The notes under the pieces were generated by a model. It had not been told where the DNA came from, made no database searches, and was given only the letters and a program-made list of their open reading frames with translations. From the NCBI GenBank assembly GCA_003615045.1, contig ML014184.1, forward strand, positions 22,469-86,468: a stretch of DNA of 64,000 nucleotides, given 5' to 3'. This document shows, one piece after another, positions 1 to 10,484 of the stretch (the stretch's first letter is position 1; the number at the start of each line of letters is the position of its first letter). The stretch comes from Caulochytrium protostelioides. Lineage: Eukaryota; Chytridiomycota; Caulochytriomycetes; Caulochytriales; Caulochytriaceae. Made by a program: the position numbers and the translations under genes.

Positions 1-614
1 CGCCGACGCCGACGCCGCCGCCGATGCCGCCGCCGACGCCGACGCCGCGGCGACCACCCCGTCTGGGGCCCTGGTGGCGACGTGGCGGGGGGCGGCTCCG
101 CTTGCGCCGCAAGCGCTCCCGTCGCGCACACGCGGCCGGGTGGGATCGAGCACGCCGCAGGGGTCCAGCTGGCCGATGGACGGACGACGGATGGACCCGG
201 CGGAGGGTCAGATCCCGCCAGCGGCCGTCGCGCGCGGAGATGGCCGATGCCTCAGCGATCGCGAGGGCGGGTCGGGTGCGCGGCGAGACGCGTCGCGCCA
301 CGGTCTGCGGGACTCCCAAGGATCCTGCGGTCCACTACGACGGCTGGTCGAGCCGCGCGCTTTCATCCCACCGTGGCCCGTCCCGACGACCGCCTTGCCG
401 ACTGGCCCGCCGTCCCTTCCTCGCCAGCCTTGTTGGCCCTCATTGGACCCCACAGGCCAGCTGCTGGGCGTCGACGCGCTCGAACGCCGCTCGCCTGGGC
501 TGACCGCTTGTTGTCGCCTGTCCCTGCCGTCCCGCAGTCGCTCCGTCTCATCCCGCCGGTGGGTGCGTGGTCAGCTTCGGTCTGCATTGCCGATCCTGCG
601 GAGCGGCGACCACG
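1..614. other. GC-rich stretch upstream of RIB3, no gene recognised
   Basis: Very GC-rich DNA that opens with GCC/GAC-type trinucleotide repeats. It is open in several frames on both strands, but the translations are Arg/Pro/Ala-rich with no motif. It probably holds the promoter and 5' leader of the gene starting at 615. I see no supportable gene. Confidence 0.5.
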
Positions 615-1004
615 ATGGCCGCCTCCTTAACAGCGCTGACGCGCGTCTGGCTGCTGACGCCTGACACGACGCGTGCCGAACCCGTGCGCCGGCTGGAGCT
701 CCGCGATGGCCGAATCGCCGCGATCCACCGCTCGCCTGCCGCGGGCGCCGCCCGCGACGACGACGCGCCCGCCGACGGCGCCGTCATCGATGGCCACTGG
801 CAGCTCCTCGTCGCGCCCGGCCTGACGCTGGCGCGCGCCCACTGGCGGTGCGGGCCCGGCGACGACGCTGACGCGCTCGCAGCCCCGCGGCTGCTGCTGA
901 CGCGGCTCGCGCGCGCCGGCGTCGTCCGCATCGACCGCACCTGCGCGGCGCCCGCCATGCCGCCCTTCGCGGCGCCATCGACCGACGGCGTCTGGCGTCT
1001 CCTG

Positions 1005-1043
<39 letters not shown>

Positions 1044-2300
1044 TCACCTGCAGCAACAGCTGCAGCCGCAACGGCAACAGAAGTATCACCCGCCGCTGCC
1101 ACTGCCGCTGCCACTGCCGCTGCCGAGGTCGAAGTCGACCTGCTCGCGGATGCTTGGGACGTCTGGGCCAGGGACCGCGCCGCGCTGCTGGCGGCGCCGC
1201 GCGCCACGGCGGGTATCGACCCCGCGCTCGTGGATCCACCCGTCGTCGCGCGATGGCGCCTGCAGGCGCGCGCGCGTCCCGTCCAGCAGGGCGCCCACGC
1301 GTCCTTCGTGCTGCTCCGCTTGAGCACGCACGACGCCATGGACGCCGCCGCCGCCGACAGCGAGCGCCCCGACGGCGCCGCGCAGAGCGCGCTGCCGGCC
1401 GACGGCGCGCTGGTCACCGACCTCGCGGATCTCTGGCTGCGGCCCTTCGACCCGGCGAGCACGCTGACGAACGTCGTCGCGACTGTCGTCGGCGGCCACC
1501 TCGTGGCGCACGCCTTGGCCGACGCCTCCACCGAGACCCCGGCCGTCCAGCGCCTGGTCCCCCGCGCGCCGCCGTCGGCGTTGCTCGCGCCGCTCGAGCC
1601 GCCGCTCACAATGGACACCATCGAGGCGGCCGTCGCCGACATGGCGCAGGGCCGGTTCGTCATCGCCGTCGACAACGAGGACCGCGAGAACGAGGGCGAC
1701 CTCATCCTCGCCGCGGCGCATGCGACGCCCGCCGCGCTCGCGTTCCTGATCCGCTACTCCTCCGGCTACGTCTGCGCGCCCATGCTCGGCGGCGTCCTCG
1801 ACCGCCTCCAGCTGCCGCTCATGGTCGCGCGCGACGGCAACGCCGACCACTTCGGCACCGCGTACACCGTCACCGTCGACGCGCGCGACGGCACGACCAC
1901 CGGCATCAGCGCCCACGACCGCGCCACGACGCTCCGTGCGCTCGCCGCCGCCGCCGCCGCTGTCGCCGCCTCCGCCGCCGCGACCGCGACCGCGACCGCG
2001 ACCGCCGACCCGCTGCCGGCCTTCCGCCGCCCCGGCCACGTCGTGCCCTTGCGCTACCACCCGCGCGGCGTGCTCGCGCGGCCGGGCCACACCGAGGCCT
2101 CGGTGGACCTGTGCCGGCTCGCCGGGCTGCCGCCCGTCGCGGCGATCGGCGAGGTCGTGCTGGACAACGGCGCGATGGCGCGGCGCGACGCGCTGCTCCG
2201 CTTTGGCCGGCGCCACGGCATCCGCGTCATCACCATCGCGGCGCTCGCCGACTACATCAGGCAGCACCCGCTGCCTGCCGATGCCGCCGAGACGGCGTAG
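615..2300 (+). CDS. RIB3: 3,4-dihydroxy-2-butanone 4-phosphate synthase with amidohydrolase-like N-terminal extension
   Basis: This enzyme makes the four-carbon unit of riboflavin from ribulose 5-phosphate. The C-terminal ~230 residues (from about residue 333) carry the complete family: DNEDRENEGDL (metal and substrate loop), GYVCAPM, TTGISAHDRATT, PGHVVPLRY and GHTEASVDL. A low-complexity Ala/Thr insert follows TTGISAHDRATTLRAL. The first in-frame ATG (615, context CCACGATGG) gives 561 residues, against ~210-230 for typical fungal RIB3. The extra N-terminus reads like the two edges of an amidohydrolase: LRDGRIAAI then AVIDGHWQLLVAPGLTLARAH, and later DLADLWLRPFDP then VVGGHLVAHA. A poly-Ser run lies between them and no metal-binding barrel is visible. 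An ATG at 1612 would give a normal-length enzyme, so the start is uncertain; the enzyme identity is not. It converges on the zinc-finger gene downstream. Confidence 0.9.
1006..1044 (+). repeat. (TCG)n poly-serine tract
   Basis: About a dozen TCG codons in a row inside the N-terminal extension of the RIB3 reading frame. They encode a homopolymeric serine run and are likely length-polymorphic. Confidence 0.9.
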
Positions 2301-2573
2301 CGCGCCACGCCCAGCGAACGAGCGACCCCGGAGTTTGAAGAAAAAGAAAGCATTAGTAACGGCACAAAAAAAAAGAAAGAAGAGAGTAGGTGTGTGAGAT
2401 AGTGGGTGTGAGATGATGTGGAGGCGCGTGGGTGTGGGTGGGTGGGTGAGAGAGAGCCGCAAAAGCGATGGAGGCAGCGAGCCTCCACCGTGAAGGACGG
2501 ACATCGCCCCGAGAAAAAAAAAAGAGAGAGCACGATCGACCAAGCCCATCGGGCGTGTCCAAGCAAGCATGCG
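2301..2573. other. shared 3' region of convergent genes
   Basis: The stop codons of RIB3 (+) and the zinc-finger gene (-) face each other here. The plus strand has a purine tract of A and AG runs (about 2336-2400) followed by a GT-rich stretch. This is consistent with 3' ends and polyadenylation signals for both genes. No further gene is visible. Confidence 0.5.
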
Positions 2574-4095
2574 CTACGCCTGGCCCGGATGCTTCCACGT
2601 CTTGCGGTGGTACCGCAGCCCAGCGCTGGTGCTGTAGATCTTGTCGCAGCCTTCGATGGGGCACTTGTGCACGCAGGGCTTGCGCGTGACCTTCGGATGC
2701 GGCACAAGCGCGAGACGGTGGTGGTTGCGCAAGTGGTAGCGCAGCCCGGCGCTCGTCGAGTAGGTCTTGTCGCACTCCGTCTGCTGGCAGACCCACAGCC
2801 GCGTGCCGTCCGGGTTGCGGATGTACGTCGCGTACGCGCCGCCGCGCGACGGCGGCGGCGCGTTCGCCGTCGAGATGACGCCGGGCACCAGGGCGTGCGG
2901 GTGGCTCGGCGCGGTGCGCGACGACGGCGAGCTCTTGCTACTGCTGCTGGTGCTGCTCGCGGCCGCCGACGCCGACGGCGACGCCTTGGCCGACGACGGG
3001 TCCGCCTTGATCATCGGAAGCGGCGGCGGTGCCGACGCGCCCACGGCGGCCGCCGCCGCCGCCGCGGCGGCGGCCGCGGCCGCCGTCGTCGTCGTGACAG
3101 GGCCGCCGCTCCCGAGCGGGGACGGCGACGCCAGCCCTGAGGCGAGGGAGGCCGGGTTCGGGTGCAGGGCGCCCGGCGGCGTGTGCATGCCCGCCATGCC
3201 GCCCGGGTGGCCCATCGACGCGTGCATGCCCGCCATGCCGTGCATGCCCATGGCGCTGTGCATGCTCGTCGCGTGCGAGATGCTCATGGCGCCCGCGGCC
3301 GCCGCAGCGGCGGCCGCCGCGGCTGCCGCCGCGTGATGCGGGTGGTGCGGGTGGTGCGTCACCGCGCCGTTCGCGCCGTTCGCACCGACCGTGCCCGGCT
3401 GCGAGGTGGCGTGCGCATGGTAGGGGTTCGTCATGGCTTGCTGCGAGCTCTGGCTCTGCTGGGCGGCAGCGGCATACGGGTGCTGCGAGGCAGGCGCGCC
3501 GTACGGCGTGCCCGGGTGCGCGCCGTAGGCGCCATAGGCTGCCGCGGCCGCCGCCGCTGCAGCCGCAGCCGGGTGCTGGTGCTGCGGCTGGTGGTGGTGC
3601 TGCGGCTGATGGTGCTGTTGTTGGTGCTGCTGCTGCTGCTGCTGCTGTTGATGGTGCTGATGGTGTTGCTGCTGCGAGTGCTGATGCTGCGCGTATGCCG
3701 CGACCGCTTGAGCCTGCGCTTGAGCGACGGCATGGGCCTGCGCATGCGCAATGACCTGAGCCTGCGCCTGGGTGGCACGGATCTTGTGTGCCATCGCTGC
3801 CGCTGCCGCATTGTTGGACTGCGCGGCCGCCGCATCCGAAGCATCGGATCCACCGGGCGTTGACGGCGCATGAGACGGTGACGGCATCGGGCTCTGCTGG
3901 TTGCCCAGGTGCGCCATCATCAAGTGCTGGTTGTCCTGCTGCTGTTGCTGCTGGTGGTGGTGGTGTTGCTGGTGCTGCTGGTGCTGCTGCTGTGAATGTT
4001 GCTGCTGCGAGTGCTGCTGCTGCTGCTGTTGGTGGTGCTGGTGCTGCTGCTGCTGGTGCTGCTGCTGCTGCTGCTGCGAATGTTGCTGCTGCGAG

Positions 4096-4156
<61 letters not shown>

Positions 4157-5380
4157 AGGGCGTGGACGCGCCGCTGGCAGGCACGCTCCGCTGTGGACTG
4201 CTGCGGGTGCTGCCCGGCACGCTCCCGGCCAAGCTAGCGTTGGCGCCGGTATCGATGCGATTCGGGCTGCCGCCGACGGAGGACCCCGCCGAGGAGGAAC
4301 CCGTCGACGACACGAGCGCCGGCATCGTGCCGACGGCGCCGTTCACCGCCGGTGACGAGGTCGCGAGCGACGCGGTCAGCGACGCCGCAACGCCCGTGGT
4401 GGCGGACGTGGTGGCCGCGCCGGTGGTGTGCGCGGGCAAGCCGGCCATTCCGCCGACGCCCATCGTCATCGGCACGCCCATACCCGCCATGCCGGCCATC
4501 CCGGCCATGCCGGCCATCCCGGCCATCCCGGCCATCCCCATCGCGGCGGCGGCCTGAGCTTGAGCTTGAGCTTGAGCTTGGGCTTGGGCTTGGGCCTGAG
4601 CGTGCTGGTGGGCGGCGACGGCGTAAGCGGCGCGCTGGGCGGCCGCCGAGGCCGGGAAGTAGGCGGCCGACACGGCGTCGGTGTCGGCGTGGGGCGGCGG
4701 CTTCGCCGGAACGCTGTCGGTCGCGCCGTGGGACGGCGCAGCGACGTGCGGCTGCGGCGGCACGCCGTTGACGGGCGAATACATGTTCCAGTCCAAGGCT
4801 TCGTGAGACGCCAGGCGCTGCGGCTGCGGCGACGGCTGCGGCACGTACGCGGCGGCGAGGGCGTGCGGCGGCAGCTGCCGGTGGTACGGCGACACGGGCG
4901 TCGAGCCGCGAAGGGAAGCGGCGAGCACCGAGTCAGCGCTCGAAGCGGACGACGCGACGACGGCCGTGGCAGTCCCAGCGGCGACGGCGGCGGCGGCGGC
5001 GGGGCTCGATTTCAACGTCGGAGGCGGCGTCGGCGTCGGCGCGAACAGGGCTGCGGGCAGAGGGCTTGCGGACAACCCAGCGGCCGAGGCAGCAGCCGTG
5101 ACGGGCGGGGTGGCGTTGTACAGTTGCTGCGTGTAGCTCACGTAGCCTGCACCGGGCGAGGGGACCGTGGTCAAGGGCGACGGAATCGAGTGCACCAACG
5201 GCGACGGCGTCTGATGGGAGCGCGACGGGTGGTGATGGTGTTGTTGTGGTTGCTGTTGCTGTTGCTGCTGCGGCTGTGGCTGCTGCGGCTGCTGCGAGTA
5301 AACGTGCGGCGGATCGATCACGTGCGGCTGCGGTTGCTGCGAGTGTTGGTGAGCATACGGCAGCGACGGGTGAGGGTGCA

Positions 5381-5427
<47 letters not shown>

Positions 5428-5726
5428 AGCGCTGGGGTCGGTGATGGTGACACGGCGGCAGATCGGTGGTCGGGTGACGTGGACGCGGTCTTGAATGGAT
5501 GGCCGCGGAGGCCGAGGCTGGCGGAGGCCGCGGTCGGGGGCGTGGCCGCGCCGGCGGGGGGCGGCGGCGGCGGCGGCGGCGGCGGCGTGGGCGTGGACGA
5601 CGGCACGTGGGAGGGCGACGGCGGCGACGGCGACGGCGGCGACGACGCGAACGGCACGGCGACGGCGACGGCGACGGCGGCAAGCGGATCTCCCTGGCGG
5701 CGAGCTGGCGGCGGGCTGGAGCGCAT
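2574..5726 (-). CDS. polyglutamine C2H2 zinc-finger protein, probable transcription factor
   Basis: A 1,050-residue protein, almost all low complexity, ending in two C2H2-like fingers (about residues 980-1003 and 1022-1046). Both fingers share the core YSTSAGLRYH. Finger 1 has CQQTEC and finger 2 has CPIEGC, so both use a four-residue Cys spacing. The histidine spacing is HLRNHH in finger 1 and HRKTWKH in finger 2. The rest is Pro/Ser-rich, with long Gln tracts, His/Gln mixtures, poly-Ala, a GMA repeat and a QA repeat. That composition is usual for fungal activation or scaffold domains. DNA binding in the nucleus is inferred from the fingers. The frame begins GTG-ATG, so the start is placed at the ATG at 5726. 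The broader family resembles Sfp1/JAZF1-type paired fingers, but I cannot assign an orthologue. Confidence 0.75.
4097..4153. repeat. CTG/CAG trinucleotide tract (polyglutamine)
   Basis: A nearly perfect CTG repeat on the plus strand, read as CAG codons in the zinc-finger gene. More interrupted Gln/His repeats extend over about 3600-4150. Confidence 0.9.
4555..4610. repeat. GCTTGA hexamer repeat encoding Gln-Ala dipeptides
   Basis: Repeated GCTTGA/GCTTGG units, read on the minus strand as alternating Gln-Ala in the zinc-finger protein. A neighbouring CGGCCATCC repeat (about 4490-4540) encodes its Met-Ala-Gly run. Confidence 0.8.
5390..5423. repeat. second CTG/CAG tract (polyglutamine)
   Basis: About eleven CTG units on the plus strand, encoding an N-terminal polyglutamine run of the zinc-finger protein. 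Confidence 0.9.
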
Positions 5727-5940
5727 CACCTAGCGCGACCCGTCGCGGCCGGTCGGATCGATGCGGCTCGCGGCTGTGGCGGAGCACCCGAGCGATTGGC
5801 ACAGCGGCCGCAGCACGTGGACACTCCGACGGTCCAGCAATCCAGCGGTCGGGCCGTCCGGGCAGGACGATCGACACCGGCGGCGTGGCGACGGCACAGA
5901 GACCAGCGGCTCACGCGGGATCAGCACCCACCGAGGGCGG

Positions 5941-5983
5941 CAACGATGGCAACGATGGCAACGATGGCAACGATGGCAACGAT
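5941..5983. repeat. (GATGGCAAC)n minisatellite
   Basis: Four to five tandem copies of the nonamer GATGGCAAC, upstream of the zinc-finger gene start. Confidence 0.9.
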
Positions 5984-7731
5984 AAAACGGAGGTGGCCAC
6001 GCACCCGAGGCGAAGCGAGGCGAGGCGAGGCGAGACGATCGGCGGCACGAGCACGAGCCGAGATCAGGCGAGATCAGGCGAGTCCCCACGGAGCGCCGGG
6101 ACCTCAGCCACTCGGGCGTCGACACAGCAGGTAGGAGCACCCGCGACGTCCGCGGAGATAGGCCGAGGATGACGAGACGTTGGTCCTCGTGGTATAATCC
6201 GCCGGCAAGAGCGATGGACGGCGGCGTGGACGGCGGCGGCGTGGACGGCGTGGACGGCGGCGGCGACAGCAGACCTGTCGGTGAATGCGGGGGACGGGCG
6301 CGGGAAGGGGGCGTCGGATGATGAGCAATGACACGTCGGACCGGTAGGGGCGGACGCGGCGTGGCCGTGACAGGCGACGACCAGAAAGGGACGCCCACCA
6401 GCGACAACGGGTCCCAGCGATGCGCACCGAGCGTGGGTGCGATGGATCCGTGCGCAAGCGTCGCGCGCGCCTGTATACTCGGCGTCGTCGCCGCGGGACT
6501 CGAGAGGCGGGAACCAGCGGCGGCGAGGGCGCCCGAGAGCGAGCGACCAGCGGCGCGGCGCGGCGCGGGGAAGCAGGGAGCGGTGCCCGAATCCAGGAAG
6601 GTTCGTACGGGACGACGTACGGGAGGGAGCCTGGCCGAGCGGAGACGCCGAGCGGAGGTTGAGCGAGCGCGCACCTCGACATTCGCTGGGACGTGCGCCG
6701 ACGCCGTCGTCCCGTCTCAGCCGCACGACGTCCGAGCGGCCGACGCGAGCGCATCCCCGTTGCCGGAGCCGGCGGGTCGCCGAGCGCGGGTGCGGAGATG
6801 CGCTGCGCGGGGTCTTTTCTTGGTTGGGTTGTTGTGGCGACCTCTACGGCGATGGGTGCGCCTCGTTCCTGGCGGCCTGGGCCGGCCGGCCGGCCGGCCG
6901 GCCGGAGCCTCACGCCGCTCACGACCGGTCCGCCGGCCGCGAGAGGGGTGCCGCGAAGGGCCGGCGCGGCAGGCCGCCGCCGGCATCGACGCCCCTGGCC
7001 GGACGCCTGCGCCGGGTGCTGGGCGGCGCGTCGGAACGAGGCCGCCGCTGCCGCCGCCGTCGCAACGCGGGCAGCTGAAACGTCGGCCAAAGGGTGTCGG
7101 AGCCGTCCCGAGCGGCGCCTCGAACACCGACGCGGCTGCGGCGTCCCGCTCGTCCAAGCGACGCGCGGGACGCCCGGCCGCCCGGCTCGGGCCTCGCTCC
7201 CGCGGCCTGGCGCCCACCCACACCCACCGCGGGCGCGGCCGGGACGACGCCCGTCGCACCGGCGCTGCGGACGGACGTCGCGGCTGCTTCGCACCGGGTC
7301 GCGGGCGGCGGCAGCGGCGGGCGGCAGCGGCGGGCGGCAGCGCAGGCGGCAGCGCGGGCGCTGTCGCCGGCCGGCCGGCCTCGACGACGGCACCCGGCCC
7401 AGCCAGCTAGCTCCCCCCCCCCGGCGCTCGGGCCGCCGCGCGCGAAGCCGCAAGGACACGATGGCATTCTCGCCCGCCGCGCGGCCCCGGCGCGGCCGTA
7501 CTGTCCACAGGTCGCCGCGGCCGCGGCACGACCGGTCACGCCAGGCCACGCCAGGCCACGCCAGCATCGGCTCTCGCGGGCCAGCACAGCGGCCACGGCG
7601 TCAACTCAGCATGGCCCAGCCGGCCCTCCATTTTTTCTTTTTGTCGTCGTCGTGGTCATGGCGGCCGCGGCATTGGCGCGCCTTCGCGCCCCCGGACCCG
7701 GCGCCTGCGGCGGCCACCTCACCCGGGGGGT

Positions 7732-7765
<34 letters not shown>

Positions 7766-7780
7766 GCGGCGGCGGCGGCG
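7732..7780. repeat. (GGCGAC)n hexamer repeat
   Basis: About six GGCGAC units running into a GGC run, in intergenic DNA. Confidence 0.85.
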
Positions 7781-8054
7781 CCCGCGCTGGGGCCGCGCGT
7801 GGAGGCCGCGGCCCACCCGGACCACCGGACCGCCGAAATAAAAAAACTGCCGCCCGCGGCGGCCGCGGGCGTCCCCTCGCCCGTCGCCATCGGCCCACGA
7901 CGCGCACACCCCGTCCGCCCCGCGCCGAGGGGCGGAGACGGTCCCCGCCGGACCCACGGCGCGCGCGCAGGCGGACTCGGCAGCGCGGCCACCTCAGGAC
8001 CGCCGGACCGCGGCGTCGTTCGCGTCGAAGCCCGTGCGCGGCGGCGTGCGCAGC

Positions 8055-8112
8055 GCGGTCGCGGTCGCGGTCGCGGTCGCGGTCGCGGTCGCGGTCGCGG
8101 TCGCGGTCGCGG
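8055..8112. repeat. (GCGGTC)n hexamer array
   Basis: Nine to ten perfect copies of GCGGTC in intergenic DNA. The unit is a multiple of three, so it stays open in most frames, which explains spurious Val-Ala and Arg-Gly reading frames here. Confidence 0.95.
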
Positions 8113-9368
8113 CGGGCGGCGGCCGCCCCGGCGAGTCCCGCCGCACGTCATCATCGATCGCGCCGCCGCGCTCGGCACGGCGACGACGCGGCCGCAGCAG
8201 TCGCGATGATGGACCCGCGCAAGGGTCGGACAGCGACGCGGCGCGTCGGGCGCGTGGGGCTCTGGCTCGGACCCCGGGCCCACGGCGGGACCACCCGAGC
8301 CAGACGCCGGAGCGCGCCTGCCCGGCGGTCCAGCGGCCCAGCGCTCGAGGGCGTCATGACCCTTGCGAGAGGCTGTCGGAAGCCAACCGCGCCATGCAAC
8401 GGCAGAACCGGCGCATCGTTCGTCGCTGAGCGGCGATCGGCGGTCCGCGGTCGTCTCACTCCGCAGCGCCACGCAACGACCAGAAAAGGAGAAAGGATGC
8501 GAGGAAGGACACCCAGGAAGAAAGAAAGGAACGCAGGAAGCGACCGAGTATGCTGTTCATGCCATGCCAAGCACACGGGCCACCACCCCACGTGGCCGTG
8601 GGCGAGCCGTGAGCACCGAGCAGCAAGGAAAAAAGGGAGACGCTCCGGCGTCTTTTCCGATGGGGCCCAATCCGGCCCGTGACGCAGTCTCCCCGAGGGT
8701 GGGTCAGGCCCGCCGTGGGGAAGCCATGAAAGTCCTACGCGGTGAGTCATCGATACCGACACGGTGGCGCTGGTGCCTGTCTCCTTGTGCCGTCTGACTG
8801 TTGGAGGCGAAAACACGGCTTCAATCAACGTGACCTGAACCGAAGACTGCCACTGGCCTCCCCTGGCGAGCCATGCGCGGATGGCGTCTGCGAGGCTGCA
8901 GCTGCTCCTGGCGGGAACCACTGCGATCGCCTCCAGCAGGCGTAGGCCCATGAATGAAATACCATGATGCAGAGAAACCAGCCACGCAGGTGGACCCCAT
9001 CGATCATTCGCTCAGCGTCAGAGAGAGAGAGAGAACGCCACTTCCCGTGGGTCACCTTGTCGTTATTAGCTGCGAGCGACCGCTGGTCTTTCTCATCCAC
9101 GAGTCGAAGCATCCACGTCGCCAGTAGCCCGATCACCATCACGGGTTCACGCGACGTGTCGGATCGAGCCGCATCGGTTGGATCGCCATGGGCCGCGACG
9201 AGCGATGATAGTGGCCCTTGGGCTTGAGCGACCGGATCGGGGGGGCCCCGTCCTGTCGAGGGCGGAGCGGCGCCGGTCTGGCGTGCTTGCTGGATCCTGG
9301 CGGGCTGGCCGATGCGGGGAGCTCGCTGGATCTCGGGGATACTAGCGTGATCGCGCGAGCCCCTGCAT

Positions 9369-9398
9369 CGGCCCGCCGCCGCCGCCCGCCGCCGCCGC

Positions 9399-9433
<35 letters not shown>

Positions 9434-9434
9434 C
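9369..9434. repeat. (GCC)n trinucleotide tract
   Basis: Interrupted then pure GCC/CCG repeats over about 65 bp in intergenic DNA. Confidence 0.9.
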
Positions 9435-9811
9435 CCGTGACCGCCCTCGAGGGGCTCGAGGCCCCCCCGCCGCACCGGTCCGCGCTGACGCTGTGGGAGG
9501 ACGGGCGACAGCACGCCGGTGGCCGCGCCCGTCCGCTCGCGGGCACGCCGGCCGACGGCGCCAGCATGCGCGGCATGCCACGGCGCGTCCGGGCGGCCCG
9601 GACGCGCCGTGGGTGCAGCGCGAGACCCCGCGGGAAGCCCCCCCGGGGTCGCGCATGACGCGCCGGCCGCCAGCGCAGCGGTGCGTCCACGCGTCGGCAT
9701 CGCGCGCGCCGGCACCGTCAGCAGGCGCCGGCCAGGCCGAGGCGCCAGCGATGGGATCAGGCGCTGCCGTATGCGTGGCGCCCAGCACGCCGTGCGAGGC
9801 GACGCCCCGAG

Positions 9812-9915
9812 CGATGAGCGATGAGCGATGAGCGATGAGCGATGAGCGATGAGCGATGAGCATGGCGCATGGCGCATGGCGCATGGCGCATGAAGCATGG
9901 AGCATGGAGCATGGA
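9812..9915. repeat. (GATGAGC)n heptamer followed by ATGGCGC/ATGGAGC heptamers
   Basis: Seven copies of GATGAGC grade into four ATGGCGC and several ATGGAGC units, all with a 7-bp period. A related heptamer array, GATGAGT, occurs at 45175-45258. Confidence 0.95.
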
Positions 9916-10484
9916 GCCATAGGCCATGAGCCATGGGCATGGAGCATTGAGCGATACGGTGGATCGTCCACGCTGGGAGACAACACGCGAGCGAGCGAGC
10001 GAGCGAGCGGGAAGGCCCCACGCACGGCATGGCGTGGCATGGCATGGCACAGCCGAGCCGAGCCGAGCCGACCATGCAACCCCCCAGGTCGCCGGCCCTC
10101 CGGCGACGCTCGCGAAGGGGCCGCTGGCGAACACCCGGGGCTCGCCCAAGACCCCCGTTTCTGGGGTCGACGCTGGGGGAGATGAGGCGCTTCGAGATTC
10201 AAGGGGGCGCCGGCGTGGGGGAAACGGACGGACCGCGTTGCGACGCCTGGCCACCCCCGTCGCCATATATCGTGCATCGAGCGTCTCCTCCGTGAATCGC
10301 TCGGATATCACGTATCAGGACTCGTCGTCGTCGTCGTCGATATCGAAACCACGGAACCGTCGCGTGTTCTTTTGCTACGCTATCCTATCTTCCCATCCGA
10401 CCTCTTCCCCCTCCTCCGTTGGTGTCCCGAGACGCCAGGCCCGTGTCCTTCCCCTCCATCCTTCCCCTCGATCCGCATCCCACC

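Larger units (their letters stand above)
5727..10484. other. 4.8-kb repeat-rich intergenic region
   Basis: No recognisable gene. Very high GC leaves long open frames on both strands, but they are Arg/Ala/Pro-rich, overlap each other and carry no family motif. The region is studded with short tandem repeats (listed separately). A purine-rich stretch (about 8480-8540) lies in the middle. The last ~100 bp are more T/C-rich and should hold the CCT7 promoter. No tRNA- or rRNA-like sequence was seen. Confidence 0.5.

Noticed and set aside
6104-7567. 487-residue minus-strand open frame in intergenic DNA
   Set aside because: Arg/Pro/Ala composition only, overlapping open frames on the other strand, no conserved segment.
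8825-10075. Minus-strand frame with a protein-like stretch near 9000-9140 (WMLRLVDEKDQRSLAANNDK)
   Set aside because: The stretch looks less compositional than its surroundings, but it has no start, splice context or family. It was not strong enough to call a gene.
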